A DNA stretch of 64,000 nt from Streptomyces spiroverticillatus (GTDB taxonomy: Bacteria; Actinomycetota; Actinomycetes; Streptomycetales; Streptomycetaceae), in contig BMUX01000001.1 in assembly GCA_014650415.1 (NCBI GenBank), forward strand, positions 434,001-498,000, given 5' to 3'. Under the pieces are notes generated by a model. The model made no database searches, was not told the origin of the DNA, and saw nothing but the letters and a program-made list of their open reading frames with translations. Both the position numbers and the translations under genes were made by a program. Of this stretch, positions 9,355 through 17,934 are shown one piece after another (within the stretch, counting starts at the first letter, position 1; each line of letters begins with the position of its first letter).

Positions 9355-9652
9355 ACCACAGCACGATGCCGGCGGCCGTCAGGGCACCCGCCCCGGCCAC
9401 CAGGCTCGTCGCGCCCACCGCGATGTTGTTGTCGCGGAACCCGCCGGAGACGCTGAAGCACAGCCAACTCCCCCAGCCCAGCACCAGCATCCCGAAGGCG
9501 ACGAGACCGCAGACCGCCGCGGCCGCGTCCCAGTTGGCGGACATCGCCTGCGCCATGCCGCTTCCCCTGGCCACGGCCACGACGGCACCGGGGCCCAGGA
9601 AGCTCGCCACTCCGGCGATCGTCACGAACGCCACCAGCCGCTTGATCACCAC
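9341..9652 (-). CDS. small three-helix membrane protein of unknown function
   Basis: A protein of 102-103 residues with three hydrophobic segments (VAFVTIAGVASFLGPGAVV, VCGLVAFGMLVLGWGSWLCF, and a C-terminal one ending GIVLWSVLL). I recognise no family. Two adjacent GTG codons (9652 and 9649) overlap the stop codon of the upstream gene, so it is probably translationally coupled to it. It is the last gene of a three-gene cassette with another membrane protein and a GTPase. The stop lies in a 15-bp tandem repeat. Confidence 0.65.
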   Translation of the reverse strand: MVIKRLVAFVTIAGVASFLGPGAVVAVARGSGMAQAMSANWDAAAAVCGLVAFGMLVLGWGSWLCFSVSGGFRDNNIAVGATSLVAGAGALTAAGIVLWSVLL

Positions 9653-10089
9653 AGTCTTCTTTCGTCGATGGAAAAGCGGGCGATCCGTTCCCTGGTCCGC
9701 CGGACACGGGACTTCTCCCACTGCTCCCGGCGCGACACGTGCACGAACACCTCCCGCAGCATGCCGACGGTCCGCTCCAACCGCTCCTCGTGGCGGCCGA
9801 GTTCGGACCGTACGGAGCGCTCGGCCCGCAGCCCCGCCGCAACGGCCCCTACGAGGCCCACGGCAAGCCCTGACAACTCCCAGCGCGGCTCCCCGGCCGC
9901 CACGAAGACGACGACCAGGATCGCCGACGCCCCGCCGACCATGGTCAGACGCAGGGTCCGCAGCCGGATCCGGAGCCGTCCGGTGCTCTTCCGCAGTTCC
10001 TCCGCACCGCGCAGCGCCTGCTCGAAGCTCGCGCCGTCGTGCGCTACACCCTCGCCCCCGTGCTCGCCCTTGTACTCGTTCGCCGTCAC
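9646..10089 (-). CDS. two-helix membrane protein with basic coiled tail, unknown function
   Basis: A 147-residue protein: an acidic start, a basic amphipathic stretch (ELRKSTGRLRIRLRTLRL), two membrane segments at about 50-66 and 72-88, then a long Arg/Glu-rich cytoplasmic helix (SELGRHEERLERTVGMLREV). No known family is evident. The GTG start at 10089 lies 7 bp after the GTPase stop, and its own stop overlaps the next start, so the three genes form one operon. The basic tail would suit interaction with the soluble GTPase or with lipid headgroups; that is inference. Confidence 0.7.
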   Translation of the reverse strand: MTANEYKGEHGGEGVAHDGASFEQALRGAEELRKSTGRLRIRLRTLRLTMVGGASAILVVVFVAAGEPRWELSGLAVGLVGAVAAGLRAERSVRSELGRHEERLERTVGMLREVFVHVSRREQWEKSRVRRTRERIARFSIDERRLW

Positions 10090-10096
10090 ACGGGCC

Positions 10097-10972
10097 TCAC
10101 GTCAGCCGTCGCAGGGTGCGGTAGAAGCTCTCCCGCAGTCGCCCCGCCCCCACGCTGTCGATCTGGCTGAGCTGCGGGGCGAGCGACTCGCTGAACGAAT
10201 GCCGGATGAGCTGGGAGCTCATCGGCACCACCGCGACGCGGAGCCGGTCGTTGTGGTCCATCAGGTCCCGCAGCATGGTGCAGAAGCCGGACTCCGCGGA
10301 ATGGTGGTGGCCCGCGCTGTCACTGCCCGGGACGTAGTAGTCGCGTGCCTCCTCGATCCGGTTCCAGAAGAGATCCGCCTTGGTGACCGCGACGATCACC
10401 CAGCGCAGGCCCCGCGTCGCGGCCCCCGTCTCGATGATCCGGTCGCAGATCTTCTCGAAGTCGACGAGTTCCTTCTCCAGGTGCCAGTCACGGGTTCCGT
10501 CGGCGCTGATCGAGCCGTCAGGAGCACGTACGTTGCGCTCCAGCGCCCGCTGCCCGGTGCGGTCCCAGACCTTGTTGTGCCCCCAGCACACGACGTGGAT
10601 GAGCCCCTTGGGGGACGTGTTCTCGCTGAGGATCCGGTTCATTGCGCGTTCACGCTGAAGGGATTCCTGGCCGGGTACGACCATCGCCGAGACCCGCAGC
10701 TTGGTGGAGCCGAGGAGGAAGGTGCGGTGCCCCTCCTCGCGGTCCGGGCTCCGGCGCGACTCGGCGTCGCCGACGCCCGTGTGGCCCGACAGCGCGTCGA
10801 AGAGGACGGACTTGCCGGCGCCGGGCTCGCCGGTTAGCGCGATGGGGTACTGGGAGAGGCCCAACCCCGCGCGTGTCGCCCCGAGTTGTTCGTTGGACCG
10901 GGAGCGTGAGCCGTTGACGAGCTGCACGGCTGCGTCCCACTCTTCCCTGATCCCGTCCCAGGTATCGGCCAT
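10097..10972 (-). CDS. P-loop GTPase, first gene of an unknown three-gene cassette
   Basis: A 291-residue soluble protein. The Walker A/G1 loop GEPGAGKS is at residues 48-55, and TKAD at 197-200 fits the G4 specificity motif for guanine. The usual DxxG switch II appears as VVPGQES near 98-104, so the aspartate is missing. Between them lies an unfamiliar insert with WGHNKVWDRTGQR. The start at ATG 10972 has a weak ribosome binding site. The closest comparison I can offer is the broad Ras-like/dynamin-like group. Its immediate partners are two small membrane proteins on the same strand, suggesting a membrane-recruited NTPase. I do not recognise this set as part of the usual Streptomyces order at this locus. 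Confidence 0.7.
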   Translation of the reverse strand: MADTWDGIREEWDAAVQLVNGSRSRSNEQLGATRAGLGLSQYPIALTGEPGAGKSVLFDALSGHTGVGDAESRRSPDREEGHRTFLLGSTKLRVSAMVVPGQESLQRERAMNRILSENTSPKGLIHVVCWGHNKVWDRTGQRALERNVRAPDGSISADGTRDWHLEKELVDFEKICDRIIETGAATRGLRWVIVAVTKADLFWNRIEEARDYYVPGSDSAGHHHSAESGFCTMLRDLMDHNDRLRVAVVPMSSQLIRHSFSESLAPQLSQIDSVGAGRLRESFYRTLRRLT

Positions 10973-11156
10973 GACGTCACGCCCCCGTCGCCCCACGAGC
11001 CCATTGGGGAACCAGAGTAGTGGCTCACCTCCTCCCGATTCGCCAACTCTCCATGATCGAAACCACACTTGCGGCTGCTCTTCGCAGCTCGCGGCACCCC
11101 GTCGGGCCGGCCGGGACGGGGCCGACGGCCGGATCTGGGCGGCGGGGGGCGACGCG

Positions 11157-11197
11157 CCTGGGCCCCGCTCCCCCGGTGCGGGGAAGCGGGGCCCAGG
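11157..11197 (-). terminator. hairpin terminator of the deoC operon
   Basis: CCTGGGCCCCGCT (11157-11169) pairs perfectly with 11185-11197, and the loop can pair further. It is 33 bp beyond the last gene of the deoC-aldehyde dehydrogenase operon. Confidence 0.85.
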
Positions 11198-11229
11198 GCC
11201 GTGCGTGCGGATCAGGCCGCGTGTTCGGC

Positions 11230-12138
11230 TCAGTACGCGGAGCCCGACGCGCCCAGCGAGCCCGTCGGGTGCCAGACCGTCTTGGTCTCCAGGAAGGCCG
11301 TGAGGCGTTCCGTGCCCTGGGGGGCGGTCCAGTCCGGGGAGGCGGACGGGCGCAGGACGCGCTTCAGGTTGTCCGCCGCGGCGATCTCCAGGTCGCGGGC
11401 CAGGTCGGAGCCGTGGCCCGCGCCCGTGAGGTCGATCGCGTTGACATCCTGGTGGGCGGCGAGGGAGGGGGCGATCTCCGAGGCCTTGCCGGTGAGGATG
11501 TTGATCACGCCGCCGGGAAGGTCGGAGGTCGCCAGCACCTCGCCCAGGGAGAGGGCGGGGAGCGGGGCGGACTCCGAGGCGATGACGACCGTCGTGCTGC
11601 CGGTCGCGATCACGGGGGCGATCACGGACACCAGGCCCAGGAAGGACGAGTCCTGCGGGGCGACGACCGCGACGACGCCGGTCGGCTCCGGGGTGGAGAG
11701 GTTGAAGAACGGGCCCGCGACCGGGTTCCCGCCGCCCGCGATCTGCGCGACCTTGTCGGTCCAGCCCGCGTACCAGACCCACCGATCGATGGCCGCGTCG
11801 ACGACCGCCGCCGCCTTCGACTTCGACAGGCCCTCGGCCTCGCCGACCTCGCGGACGAACTGCTCGCGGCGGCCCTCCAGCATCTCGGCGATGCGGTAGA
11901 GGATCTGGCCCCGGTTGTACGCGGTCGCGCCGGACCAGCCGCCGAACGCCTTCCGCGCCGCGACGACCGCGTCACGGGCGTCCTTGCGGGAGGCGAGGGG
12001 CGCGTTGGCGAGCCAGTTGCCCTTGCTGTCGCTCACTTCGTACACCCGGCCGCTCTCGGAACGGGGGAACTTGCCCCCGACGTACAGCTTGTAGGTCTTG
12101 AAAACGCTCAGGCGCTTCACGTCGGTCGTCTCAGACAT
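11230..12138 (-). CDS. short aldehyde dehydrogenase-like protein lacking the catalytic cysteine
   Basis: A 302-residue protein homologous to the N-terminal NAD-binding part of aldehyde dehydrogenases. It contains no cysteine at all, and GAGHGSD occupies the region where active enzymes have ELGGK, so neither the catalytic Cys nor the general-base Glu is present. It ends where the catalytic domain would begin. It is not a decayed gene: the reading frame is clean, it has its own ATG overlapping the stop of the full-length dehydrogenase by 8 bp, and a strong terminator follows. It is more likely a partner or regulatory subunit of the preceding enzyme. Confidence 0.8.
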   Translation of the reverse strand: MSETTDVKRLSVFKTYKLYVGGKFPRSESGRVYEVSDSKGNWLANAPLASRKDARDAVVAARKAFGGWSGATAYNRGQILYRIAEMLEGRREQFVREVGEAEGLSKSKAAAVVDAAIDRWVWYAGWTDKVAQIAGGGNPVAGPFFNLSTPEPTGVVAVVAPQDSSFLGLVSVIAPVIATGSTTVVIASESAPLPALSLGEVLATSDLPGGVINILTGKASEIAPSLAAHQDVNAIDLTGAGHGSDLARDLEIAAADNLKRVLRPSASPDWTAPQGTERLTAFLETKTVWHPTGSLGASGSAY

Positions 12139-13561
12139 CGAGGTACGCCTCCAGGCCGTGGCGACCGCCCTCGCGGCCGTAACCCGACTCCTTGTAGCCG
12201 CCGAACGGCGAGGTGGGGTCGAACTTGTTGAATGTGTTGGCCCAGACGACGCCCGCCCGGAGCTTGTTCGCGACCGCGAGGATGCGCGAGCCCTTCTCCG
12301 TCCAGATGCCGGCGGAGAGGCCGTACTGCGTGTTGTTGGCCTTGGCGACGGCCTCGTCCGGCGTGCGGAAGGAGAGGACCGACAGCACCGGGCCGAAGAT
12401 CTCGTCGCGGGCGACGGTGTGCGCCTGGGTGACGTTCGTGAAGAGCGTCGGGGCGAACCAGTAGCCGGAGGAGGGCAGTTCGCAGGGCGCGGACCAGCGC
12501 TCGGCGCCCTCGGCCTCGCCGGTCTCCGCGAGTGCGGTGATACGGGCGAGCTGTTCGGCGGAGTTGATCGCGCCGATGTCGGTGTTCTTGTCGAGCGGGT
12601 CGCCGAGACGGAGGGTCGACAGGCGGCGCTTCAGGGCGTCGAGCAGTTCGTCCTGGATCGACTCCTGGACGAGGAGGCGGCTGCCCGCGCAGCAGACCTG
12701 GCCCTGGTTGAAGAAGATGCCGGTGACGATGCCCTCGACGGCCTGATCGATGGGTGCGTCGTCGAAGACGATGTTCGCGCCCTTGCCGCCCAGTTCGAGG
12801 GTGACCTTCTTGTCGGTGCCCGCGACGGAGCGCGCGATGGCCTTGCCGACGGCGGTCGAGCCGGTGAAGGCGACCTTGTTGACGTCGGGATGGTTGACCA
12901 GGGCCGCGCCCGTGTCGCCGTATCCGGGAAGGATGTTGACGACGCCGCGCGGGAGCCCCGCCTGGCGGCAGATGTCCGCGAAGAAGAGCGCCGACAGGGG
13001 CGTCGTCTCGGCGGGCTTCAGGACGACCGTGTTGCCGGTGGCGAGCGCCGGGGCGATCTTCCAGGCCAGCATGAGGAGCGGGAAGTTCCAGGGGATGACC
13101 TGGCCCGCGACGCCCAGCGGGCGGGGGTTGGCGCCGTAGCCCGCGTGGTCGAGCTTGTCGGCCCAGCCCGCGTAGTAGAAGAAGTGCGCGGCGACCAGGG
13201 GGAGGTCCGCGTCGCGGGTCTCCTTGATCGGCTTGCCGTTGTCGAGGGTCTCCAGGACGGCCAGCTCGCGCGAGCGCTCCTGGATGATCCGGGCGATGCG
13301 GAAGAGGTACTTCGCGCGCTCGGAGCCCGGCAGCGCGGACCACTTCTCGAACGCCTTGCGGGCGGCCTTCACGGCACGGTCCACATCGTCCTTGCCCGCG
13401 AGGGCCACCTCGGACAGGACCTCTTCGGTGGAGGGGCTGACGGTCTTGAAGACCTTGCCGTCGGCCGCCTCGGTGAACTCGCCGTCGATGAACAGGCCGT
13501 AGCTCGGCGCGATGTCGACGACTGCGCGCGACTCCGGCGCGGGTGCGTACTCAAAGGTCAT
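12131..13561 (-). CDS. NAD-dependent aldehyde dehydrogenase
   Basis: A 476-residue aldehyde dehydrogenase with the full active site: the NAD-binding GSTAVGK at 234-240, general base Glu256 in ELGGK, catalytic cysteine in GQVCCAGS (Cys290), and EIFGPV later. It starts 5 bp after the deoC stop and overlaps the next gene, so it is in the deoC operon. Because DeoC releases acetaldehyde from deoxyribose-5-phosphate, oxidation of acetaldehyde to acetate is the most economical role. The family alone would not reveal the substrate. Confidence 0.88.
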   Translation of the reverse strand: MTFEYAPAPESRAVVDIAPSYGLFIDGEFTEAADGKVFKTVSPSTEEVLSEVALAGKDDVDRAVKAARKAFEKWSALPGSERAKYLFRIARIIQERSRELAVLETLDNGKPIKETRDADLPLVAAHFFYYAGWADKLDHAGYGANPRPLGVAGQVIPWNFPLLMLAWKIAPALATGNTVVLKPAETTPLSALFFADICRQAGLPRGVVNILPGYGDTGAALVNHPDVNKVAFTGSTAVGKAIARSVAGTDKKVTLELGGKGANIVFDDAPIDQAVEGIVTGIFFNQGQVCCAGSRLLVQESIQDELLDALKRRLSTLRLGDPLDKNTDIGAINSAEQLARITALAETGEAEGAERWSAPCELPSSGYWFAPTLFTNVTQAHTVARDEIFGPVLSVLSFRTPDEAVAKANNTQYGLSAGIWTEKGSRILAVANKLRAGVVWANTFNKFDPTSPFGGYKESGYGREGGRHGLEAYLDV

Positions 13562-13566
13562 GCGGA

Positions 13567-14529
13567 TCAGTCCACCGTCACGTAGTCGGGGCCGGAGTAA
13601 CGGCCCGTGCTGAGCTTCTGACGCTGCATCAGCAGGTCGTTGAGCAGGCTGGATGCGCCGAAGCGGAACCAGTGGTTGTCCAGCCAGTCCGCGCCCACGG
13701 TCTCGTTGACCAGCACCAGGAACTTGAGCGCGTCCTTGGTGGAGCGGATGCCGCCGGCCGGCTTCACGCCGATCTGGATGCCGGTCTGCGCGCGGTAGTC
13801 CCGTACGGCTTCCAGCATGAGGAGGGTGTTGGCGGGCGTGGCGTTGACGGCCACCTTGCCCGTCGAGGTCTTGATGAAGTCGGCGCCGGCCATCATGCCG
13901 ATCCAGGAGGCGCGCCGGATGTTGTCGTACGTCGACAGCTCGCCGGTCTCGAAGATGACCTTGAGGCGGGCCTTGTCCCCGCACTCCGCCTTCACGGCGA
14001 CGATCTCCTCGTAGACCTTCAGGTAGTGCCCGGCGAGGAAGGCTCCCCGGTCGATCACCATGTCGATCTCGTCCGCGCCCGCCTCGACGGCGTCGCGCAC
14101 GTCGGCCAGCTTGACGGGGAGGGCGGCACGGCCGGCCGGGAAGGCGGTCGCGACGGACGCGACCTTGATCCCCGTCCCGGCGAGGGCCTCCTTGGCGGTG
14201 GCCGCCATGTCGGGATACACGCAGATCGCGGCGACCGTGGGGGTCGTACGGTCCGTCGGGTCCGGGTGGGCGCCCTTGGCGCACAGCGCCCGGACCTTGC
14301 CCGGGGTGTCCGCGCCTTCGAGCGTGGTCAGGTCGATCATCGAGATGGCCAGGTCGATGGCGTACGCCTTGGCCGTGGTCTTGATCGAGCGCGTGCCGAG
14401 CGCGGCGGCGCGGGCCTCCAGGCCGACGGCGTCGACGCCGGGCAGCCCGTGCAGGAAGCGGCGCAGTGCGCTGTCGGACGCGGTCGCGTCGACAAATGCG
14501 GATGCGGGAGCGGATGCAGAGGTGGGCAT
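13567..14529 (-). CDS. deoC: deoxyribose-phosphate aldolase
   Basis: A 320-residue class I aldolase that splits 2-deoxy-D-ribose-5-phosphate into glyceraldehyde-3-phosphate and acetaldehyde. The Schiff-base lysine is Lys220 in FIKTSTGK, and the second active-site lysine is Lys256 in IGVKPAGGIR. It is the long actinobacterial form, with about 50 extra N-terminal residues. ATG 14529 is favoured over upstream in-frame codons because a perfect CTACGCGCGTAG palindrome lies just 19 nt before it. Two aldehyde dehydrogenase genes follow in the same operon. Confidence 0.93.
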   Translation of the reverse strand: MPTSASAPASAFVDATASDSALRRFLHGLPGVDAVGLEARAAALGTRSIKTTAKAYAIDLAISMIDLTTLEGADTPGKVRALCAKGAHPDPTDRTTPTVAAICVYPDMAATAKEALAGTGIKVASVATAFPAGRAALPVKLADVRDAVEAGADEIDMVIDRGAFLAGHYLKVYEEIVAVKAECGDKARLKVIFETGELSTYDNIRRASWIGMMAGADFIKTSTGKVAVNATPANTLLMLEAVRDYRAQTGIQIGVKPAGGIRSTKDALKFLVLVNETVGADWLDNHWFRFGASSLLNDLLMQRQKLSTGRYSGPDYVTVD

Positions 14530-14548
14530 GGTCACCACTGGAGCATAT

Positions 14549-14560
14549 CTACGCGCGTAG
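14549..14560. promoter_or_regulatory. nucleoside-regulon palindrome, deoC site
   Basis: Exact CTACGCGCGTAG in context ATATCTACGCGCGTAGCGG, 19 nt before the deoC start. Confidence 0.75.
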
Positions 14561-14664
14561 CGGCCTGTACACCCCGGAGGAGAGCTGAGGGGGAAACGGG
14601 ACCGGGAAGAGACCACGACCCCACACACTTCGGACTCGAACGCACGTCAGGCAGAATCGTCCGC

Positions 14665-15333
14665 ATGACTAGCACCGGCCCCACGTCCTCGTCCGCCTCC
14701 CCGGGCCCCTCCGGCGAGCCGACGGCCTACGCCGACCGCGTCTTCCGCTCCGGCGCCGGCGTCTTCTGGGGCTGCGCCATGCTCGCCGTCGTGGCCTGGC
14801 TGACCATCGACGCGCTGATCAAGGGCGAGGCCGCGACGATCTGGAAGGTGCTGGCCGGACTGCTGTTCGTGGTGCCGCTGGTGGTCGCCTTCACGATCCG
14901 GCCCGCCGTGTACGCGGGGGCCGACCGGCTCCGGATCCGCAATCCGTTCCGTACGATCACGCTGCCCTGGGCGGCGGTCGACGCGGTCCGCTCCGGTTAC
15001 TCCAGCGAGGTGCTGGCGGGCGGGGCGAAGTACCAGATGTGGGCCGTGCCGGTCTCCATCCGCCAGCGCAAGAAGGCCATCCGCAACCAGGCCCGGTCGG
15101 CGGCCTCCAACGACCCCGACTCCACCCGGACCTCCTTCGGCCGCTCCTCGGCGAGCAACAAGCCGACGGTCTCGATGAGCGACCAGACGGTCCGCGACCT
15201 CCAGGAACTCGCCGAGTCCCGGGCGTCCGAGCCGTCGGCCCAGGGGACGCCGTCGGTGCGCTGGGCGCTGGAGATCATCGTGCCGGGCGCGGTGGGCCTG
15301 GTGGCGCTGATCGTGCTGCTCGCGACGGTCTAG
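14665..15333 (+). CDS. PH-domain (DUF2581-like) membrane protein
   Basis: A 222-residue protein with two N-terminal membrane helices (VFWGCAMLAVVAWLTIDAL and VLAGLLFVVPLVVAFTI), then a bacterial PH-like region (GADRLRIRNPFRTITLPWAAV), a long polar linker and a final membrane helix (IIVPGAVGLVALIVLLATV). Such proteins are common in actinobacteria and have no assigned function. It starts at ATG 14665 and is transcribed divergently from deoC. Confidence 0.75.
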   Translation: MTSTGPTSSSASPGPSGEPTAYADRVFRSGAGVFWGCAMLAVVAWLTIDALIKGEAATIWKVLAGLLFVVPLVVAFTIRPAVYAGADRLRIRNPFRTITLPWAAVDAVRSGYSSEVLAGGAKYQMWAVPVSIRQRKKAIRNQARSAASNDPDSTRTSFGRSSASNKPTVSMSDQTVRDLQELAESRASEPSAQGTPSVRWALEIIVPGAVGLVALIVLLATV

Positions 15334-15366
15334 TCCGTACGGGATTGGGCCGTACGAGATCGGGCC

Positions 15367-16395
15367 CTACGGCGCACTGGGCCACACGAGGGCCATGTAC
15401 GCCCCGAAGTACGCCGCGAACAGGGCGGCCCCGCCCACCACCAGCACCGCCGCCGGACCGCGCGCCCGCGCCCTGCCGACCGCGAGCGCGATGGGCAGCA
15501 GCAGGGGAAACGCGGGGAGCAGAAAACGGGCCCGCGGAAAATACACACCGTCCGCCCCCAGCACGATCACCAGCAGCACCCCACTGAACACCAGCAGCGG
15601 CAACGGCTGCCGCTCCACCGCCGCGCACCACACGAAGAGCACCACCGCCGCGAGCATCACACCGGTGACGACCACGAGAAAGAGCGGCGGCCTGATCTCG
15701 TACGCGAGGAGCCCGCGCATCTCGCGGAGGGTGTCGGCGCCGCCGTCCCAGGTGTTGCGCCAGCGCCGCTGCACGGCGAAATAGCCGTCCCAGCGGCCCT
15801 GCCGGACCCCCACCCACCCGACGTACGCGACCCAGCCGGCCGGGGCGAGGACTCCCGCGAGGAACGCCCGCCTGCGCCCGCTGCCCAGGGCCCCCGCCAT
15901 CACGGCGGCGGCGACGGCAATACCGGTCGGACGGGTGAGCCCGGCGAGACAGGCGAGGCTCGCGGCGACGATCCAGCGCCCGGTGAGCACCGCGTACAGA
16001 CACCAGGCGGCGAGCGCAGTGAACAGCGACTCGGTGTACCCCATCCACTGCACGAGCCCGACGGGGTACGCGCTCCACAGCCCGGCCAGGAGGATGCCGA
16101 CGCGGGGCCCATGCAGATGCTCCCCCACGGCGAAGACGCCCCAGACGGCGGCGAAGGACGCACCGACGGCGAGAAGCAGCCCGGCGGTCTCGGCACTCCC
16201 GGGCATTGCCCGCATCAGCACCGGCTGCAACGGAAAGAAGGCGTACTCGCGCACGGTGCCGTACCCGTGCTCGGCGATCCCGATGTACCACCGCGAGTCC
16301 CAGGACGCGGCAAGCACCCCCCACGGGCTGCGCCCCTTGAGCCGCGCCCACGGAACAAGCACCCCAAGCCCCATCAAATGCACCCCGAGGTGCAC
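15367..16395 (-). CDS. integral membrane glycosyltransferase, PIG-V/mannosyltransferase-like
   Basis: A hydrophobic protein of about 342 residues with roughly nine membrane segments. WDSRWYIGIAEHGYG followed by FFPLQP are the loop signatures of polyprenyl-phosphate-sugar-dependent GT-C transferases of the PIG-V-like group. The acceptor is unknown. The 5' end is ambiguous: GTG 16395 and ATG 16374 are possible, while the open frame runs upstream into the dispersed repeat at 16423-16534 without a stop. The repeat may have replaced the original N-terminal segment or leader. A second member of this family is at 36126-37565. Confidence 0.7.
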   Translation of the reverse strand: MHLGVHLMGLGVLVPWARLKGRSPWGVLAASWDSRWYIGIAEHGYGTVREYAFFPLQPVLMRAMPGSAETAGLLLAVGASFAAVWGVFAVGEHLHGPRVGILLAGLWSAYPVGLVQWMGYTESLFTALAAWCLYAVLTGRWIVAASLACLAGLTRPTGIAVAAAVMAGALGSGRRRAFLAGVLAPAGWVAYVGWVGVRQGRWDGYFAVQRRWRNTWDGGADTLREMRGLLAYEIRPPLFLVVVTGVMLAAVVLFVWCAAVERQPLPLLVFSGVLLVIVLGADGVYFPRARFLLPAFPLLLPIALAVGRARARGPAAVLVVGGAALFAAYFGAYMALVWPSAP

Positions 16396-16422
16396 GAAAA
16401 GAGCGCCGCACAGCGCCCCTTT

Positions 16423-16534
16423 CAGGGGCGCGGGGAACTGCGCGAGCAACCCCCCACCCAGCCGCGCGGCGAGCGCTTTAGGTGAAGGGGCGGGACAGGG
16501 GCACAAACCGGGGGCCCGGGGGCAGAGCCCCCGG
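16423..16534. repeat. dispersed intergenic repeat, copy 2 (box A plus box B)
   Basis: Box A from 16423, the spacer CAGCCGCGCGGCGAGCGC, box B from 16477, and the CCGGGGGC/GCCCCCGG hairpin. About 75 bp of this copy closely match 40363-40437. Confidence 0.8.
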
Positions 16535-16571
16535 CCTGAACAGCACCCCCACCCCACCCGCACCAAGCCCC

Positions 16572-16985
16572 TCAGCCCGGCAGGACGGACGTGACCTTGC
16601 CCGCGACCGGAAGGTCCTTCAGGCCACCGCCCTTGGCGAGGGGATCCGTGGCCGCCCCCGTGCTGACCGGCTTGAAGTCCGCCACCTGAGTGCCGACCGT
16701 GTTGCTCAGCGGATCGACCTCCGTCCCGGCAAGCGGGTCCAGCCGCATGTTCTTGGCCGGCCCCAGCCCCCCGGCGGCGGAGTGCGTGACGGCCCCCGTC
16801 AGCGCCTCCCCCGGACTGGTCCCGAACTCGTCCAGCGCCTGGCCGACCCCGGCCAACGGCACCGAGGGCGCGGCGGCCTGGGCCGCACCCGCCCCCGCCG
16901 ACAGCGCGGCGCCCACCGCCGTCACGGTGAGCCCGGCCTTGAGGAGGGTGCGGCGCGGGGACTTGGAAGCTGCGTGGCGTGCCAT
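16572..16985 (-). CDS. small secreted protein with possible Tat signal
   Basis: A 137-residue protein. The N terminus (ASKSPRRTLLKAG followed by an Ala-rich hydrophobic stretch ending AAQAAAP) resembles a twin-arginine signal peptide, with likely cleavage near residue 37. The mature part is Gly/Pro/Ala-rich with no recognised domain. ATG 16985 or GTG 16997 could be the start; neither has a good ribosome binding site. It shares its design, though little sequence, with the secreted protein at 23036-23419. Confidence 0.6.
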   Translation of the reverse strand: MARHAASKSPRRTLLKAGLTVTAVGAALSAGAGAAQAAAPSVPLAGVGQALDEFGTSPGEALTGAVTHSAAGGLGPAKNMRLDPLAGTEVDPLSNTVGTQVADFKPVSTGAATDPLAKGGGLKDLPVAGKVTSVLPG

Positions 16986-17167
16986 GGAGGAGGTCACCCG
17001 TCTGCGTAGGAGGCGTAGGAGGCGTAGGAAGCGCAGGAAGAAGCCCGCACACACATTCCCACGTGCGTAATCGCGAGCACACGCAGCGTAGTTGAAACGG
17101 GCCGCCGGTATCCGTCACCGTCGCCCGGGGAGACCTGGAGGGTGACCATGCCGCACACTTGTCTCCC

Positions 17168-17821
17168 GTGAGCTCTACACCCCTCTCCGCCCGCGTCGTC
17201 CTCCTCACGGGTCCCTCCGGTTCCGGAAAGTCGTCCCTCGCGGCCCGCGCCCAGCTGCCCGTGCTGCGCCTCGACGACTTCTACAAGGAGTGCACGGACC
17301 CGACGTTGCCCCTGGTCGAGGGCAGCTCGGACATCGACTGGGACTCCCCGCTGTCCTGGGACGCGGACGTCGCGGTGGCCGCCATCGAGGAGCTGTGCCG
17401 GTCCGGTCGTACGACCGTGCCCGTGTACGACATCGCCACCAGCTCACGGGTGGGCGAGGAGGCGCTCGACATCGACCGCACGCCCCTGTTCGTCGCGGAG
17501 GGCATCTTCGCGGCCGACATCGTGGCCCGCTGTCGCGAGCTGGGTGTGCTGGCCGACGCGCTGTGCCTGCGCGGCCGCCCCTTCACGACCTTCCGCCGCC
17601 GCCTCCTGCGGGACCTGCGCGAGGGCCGCAAGTCGGTGCCTTTCCTGCTGCGGCGCGGCCTGCGGCTGATGCGGGCCGAGCGCGGCATCGTGGCCCGGCA
17701 CACCGAGCTGGGCGCGCACCCGTGCGCCAAGGACGAGGCCCTGGGCCGCCTGGCCGCGGCCGCCGCGGGCCGCTGCCCGGGGGCGACCCGCCCGGTCCGG
17801 GACGCGGCCGAAGCGGCGTAG
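17168..17821 (+). CDS. uridine kinase-like P-loop kinase
   Basis: About 217 residues of the uridine kinase/phosphoribulokinase fold. The Walker A motif GPSGSGKSS is at the N terminus, LDDFYKE is the conserved uridine-kinase segment, and a substrate-side DIDWDSP follows. Uridine kinase makes UMP from uridine and would complement the nearby cytidine deaminase, but no CTACGCGCGTAG site precedes it. GTG 17168 is chosen over TTG 17159. A three-copy 13-bp repeat begins just after the stop. Confidence 0.8.
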   Translation: MSSTPLSARVVLLTGPSGSGKSSLAARAQLPVLRLDDFYKECTDPTLPLVEGSSDIDWDSPLSWDADVAVAAIEELCRSGRTTVPVYDIATSSRVGEEALDIDRTPLFVAEGIFAADIVARCRELGVLADALCLRGRPFTTFRRRLLRDLREGRKSVPFLLRRGLRLMRAERGIVARHTELGAHPCAKDEALGRLAAAAAGRCPGATRPVRDAAEAA

Positions 17822-17826
17822 GCCCA

Positions 17827-17865
17827 AAAACGTACGCACAAAACGTACGCACAAAACGTACGCAC
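17827..17865. repeat. 13-bp tandem repeat, 3 exact copies
   Basis: AAAACGTACGCAC is repeated exactly at 17827, 17840 and 17853, starting 5 bases after the uridine kinase stop. Each unit contains the palindrome ACGTACG. Confidence 0.85.
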
Positions 17866-17934
17866 AGAGCGACAACAGGGCGGCAAACGAAAACGGGACC
17901 CCGTCAGACCCCCCGGCCGACGTGGTCCCGCTCC

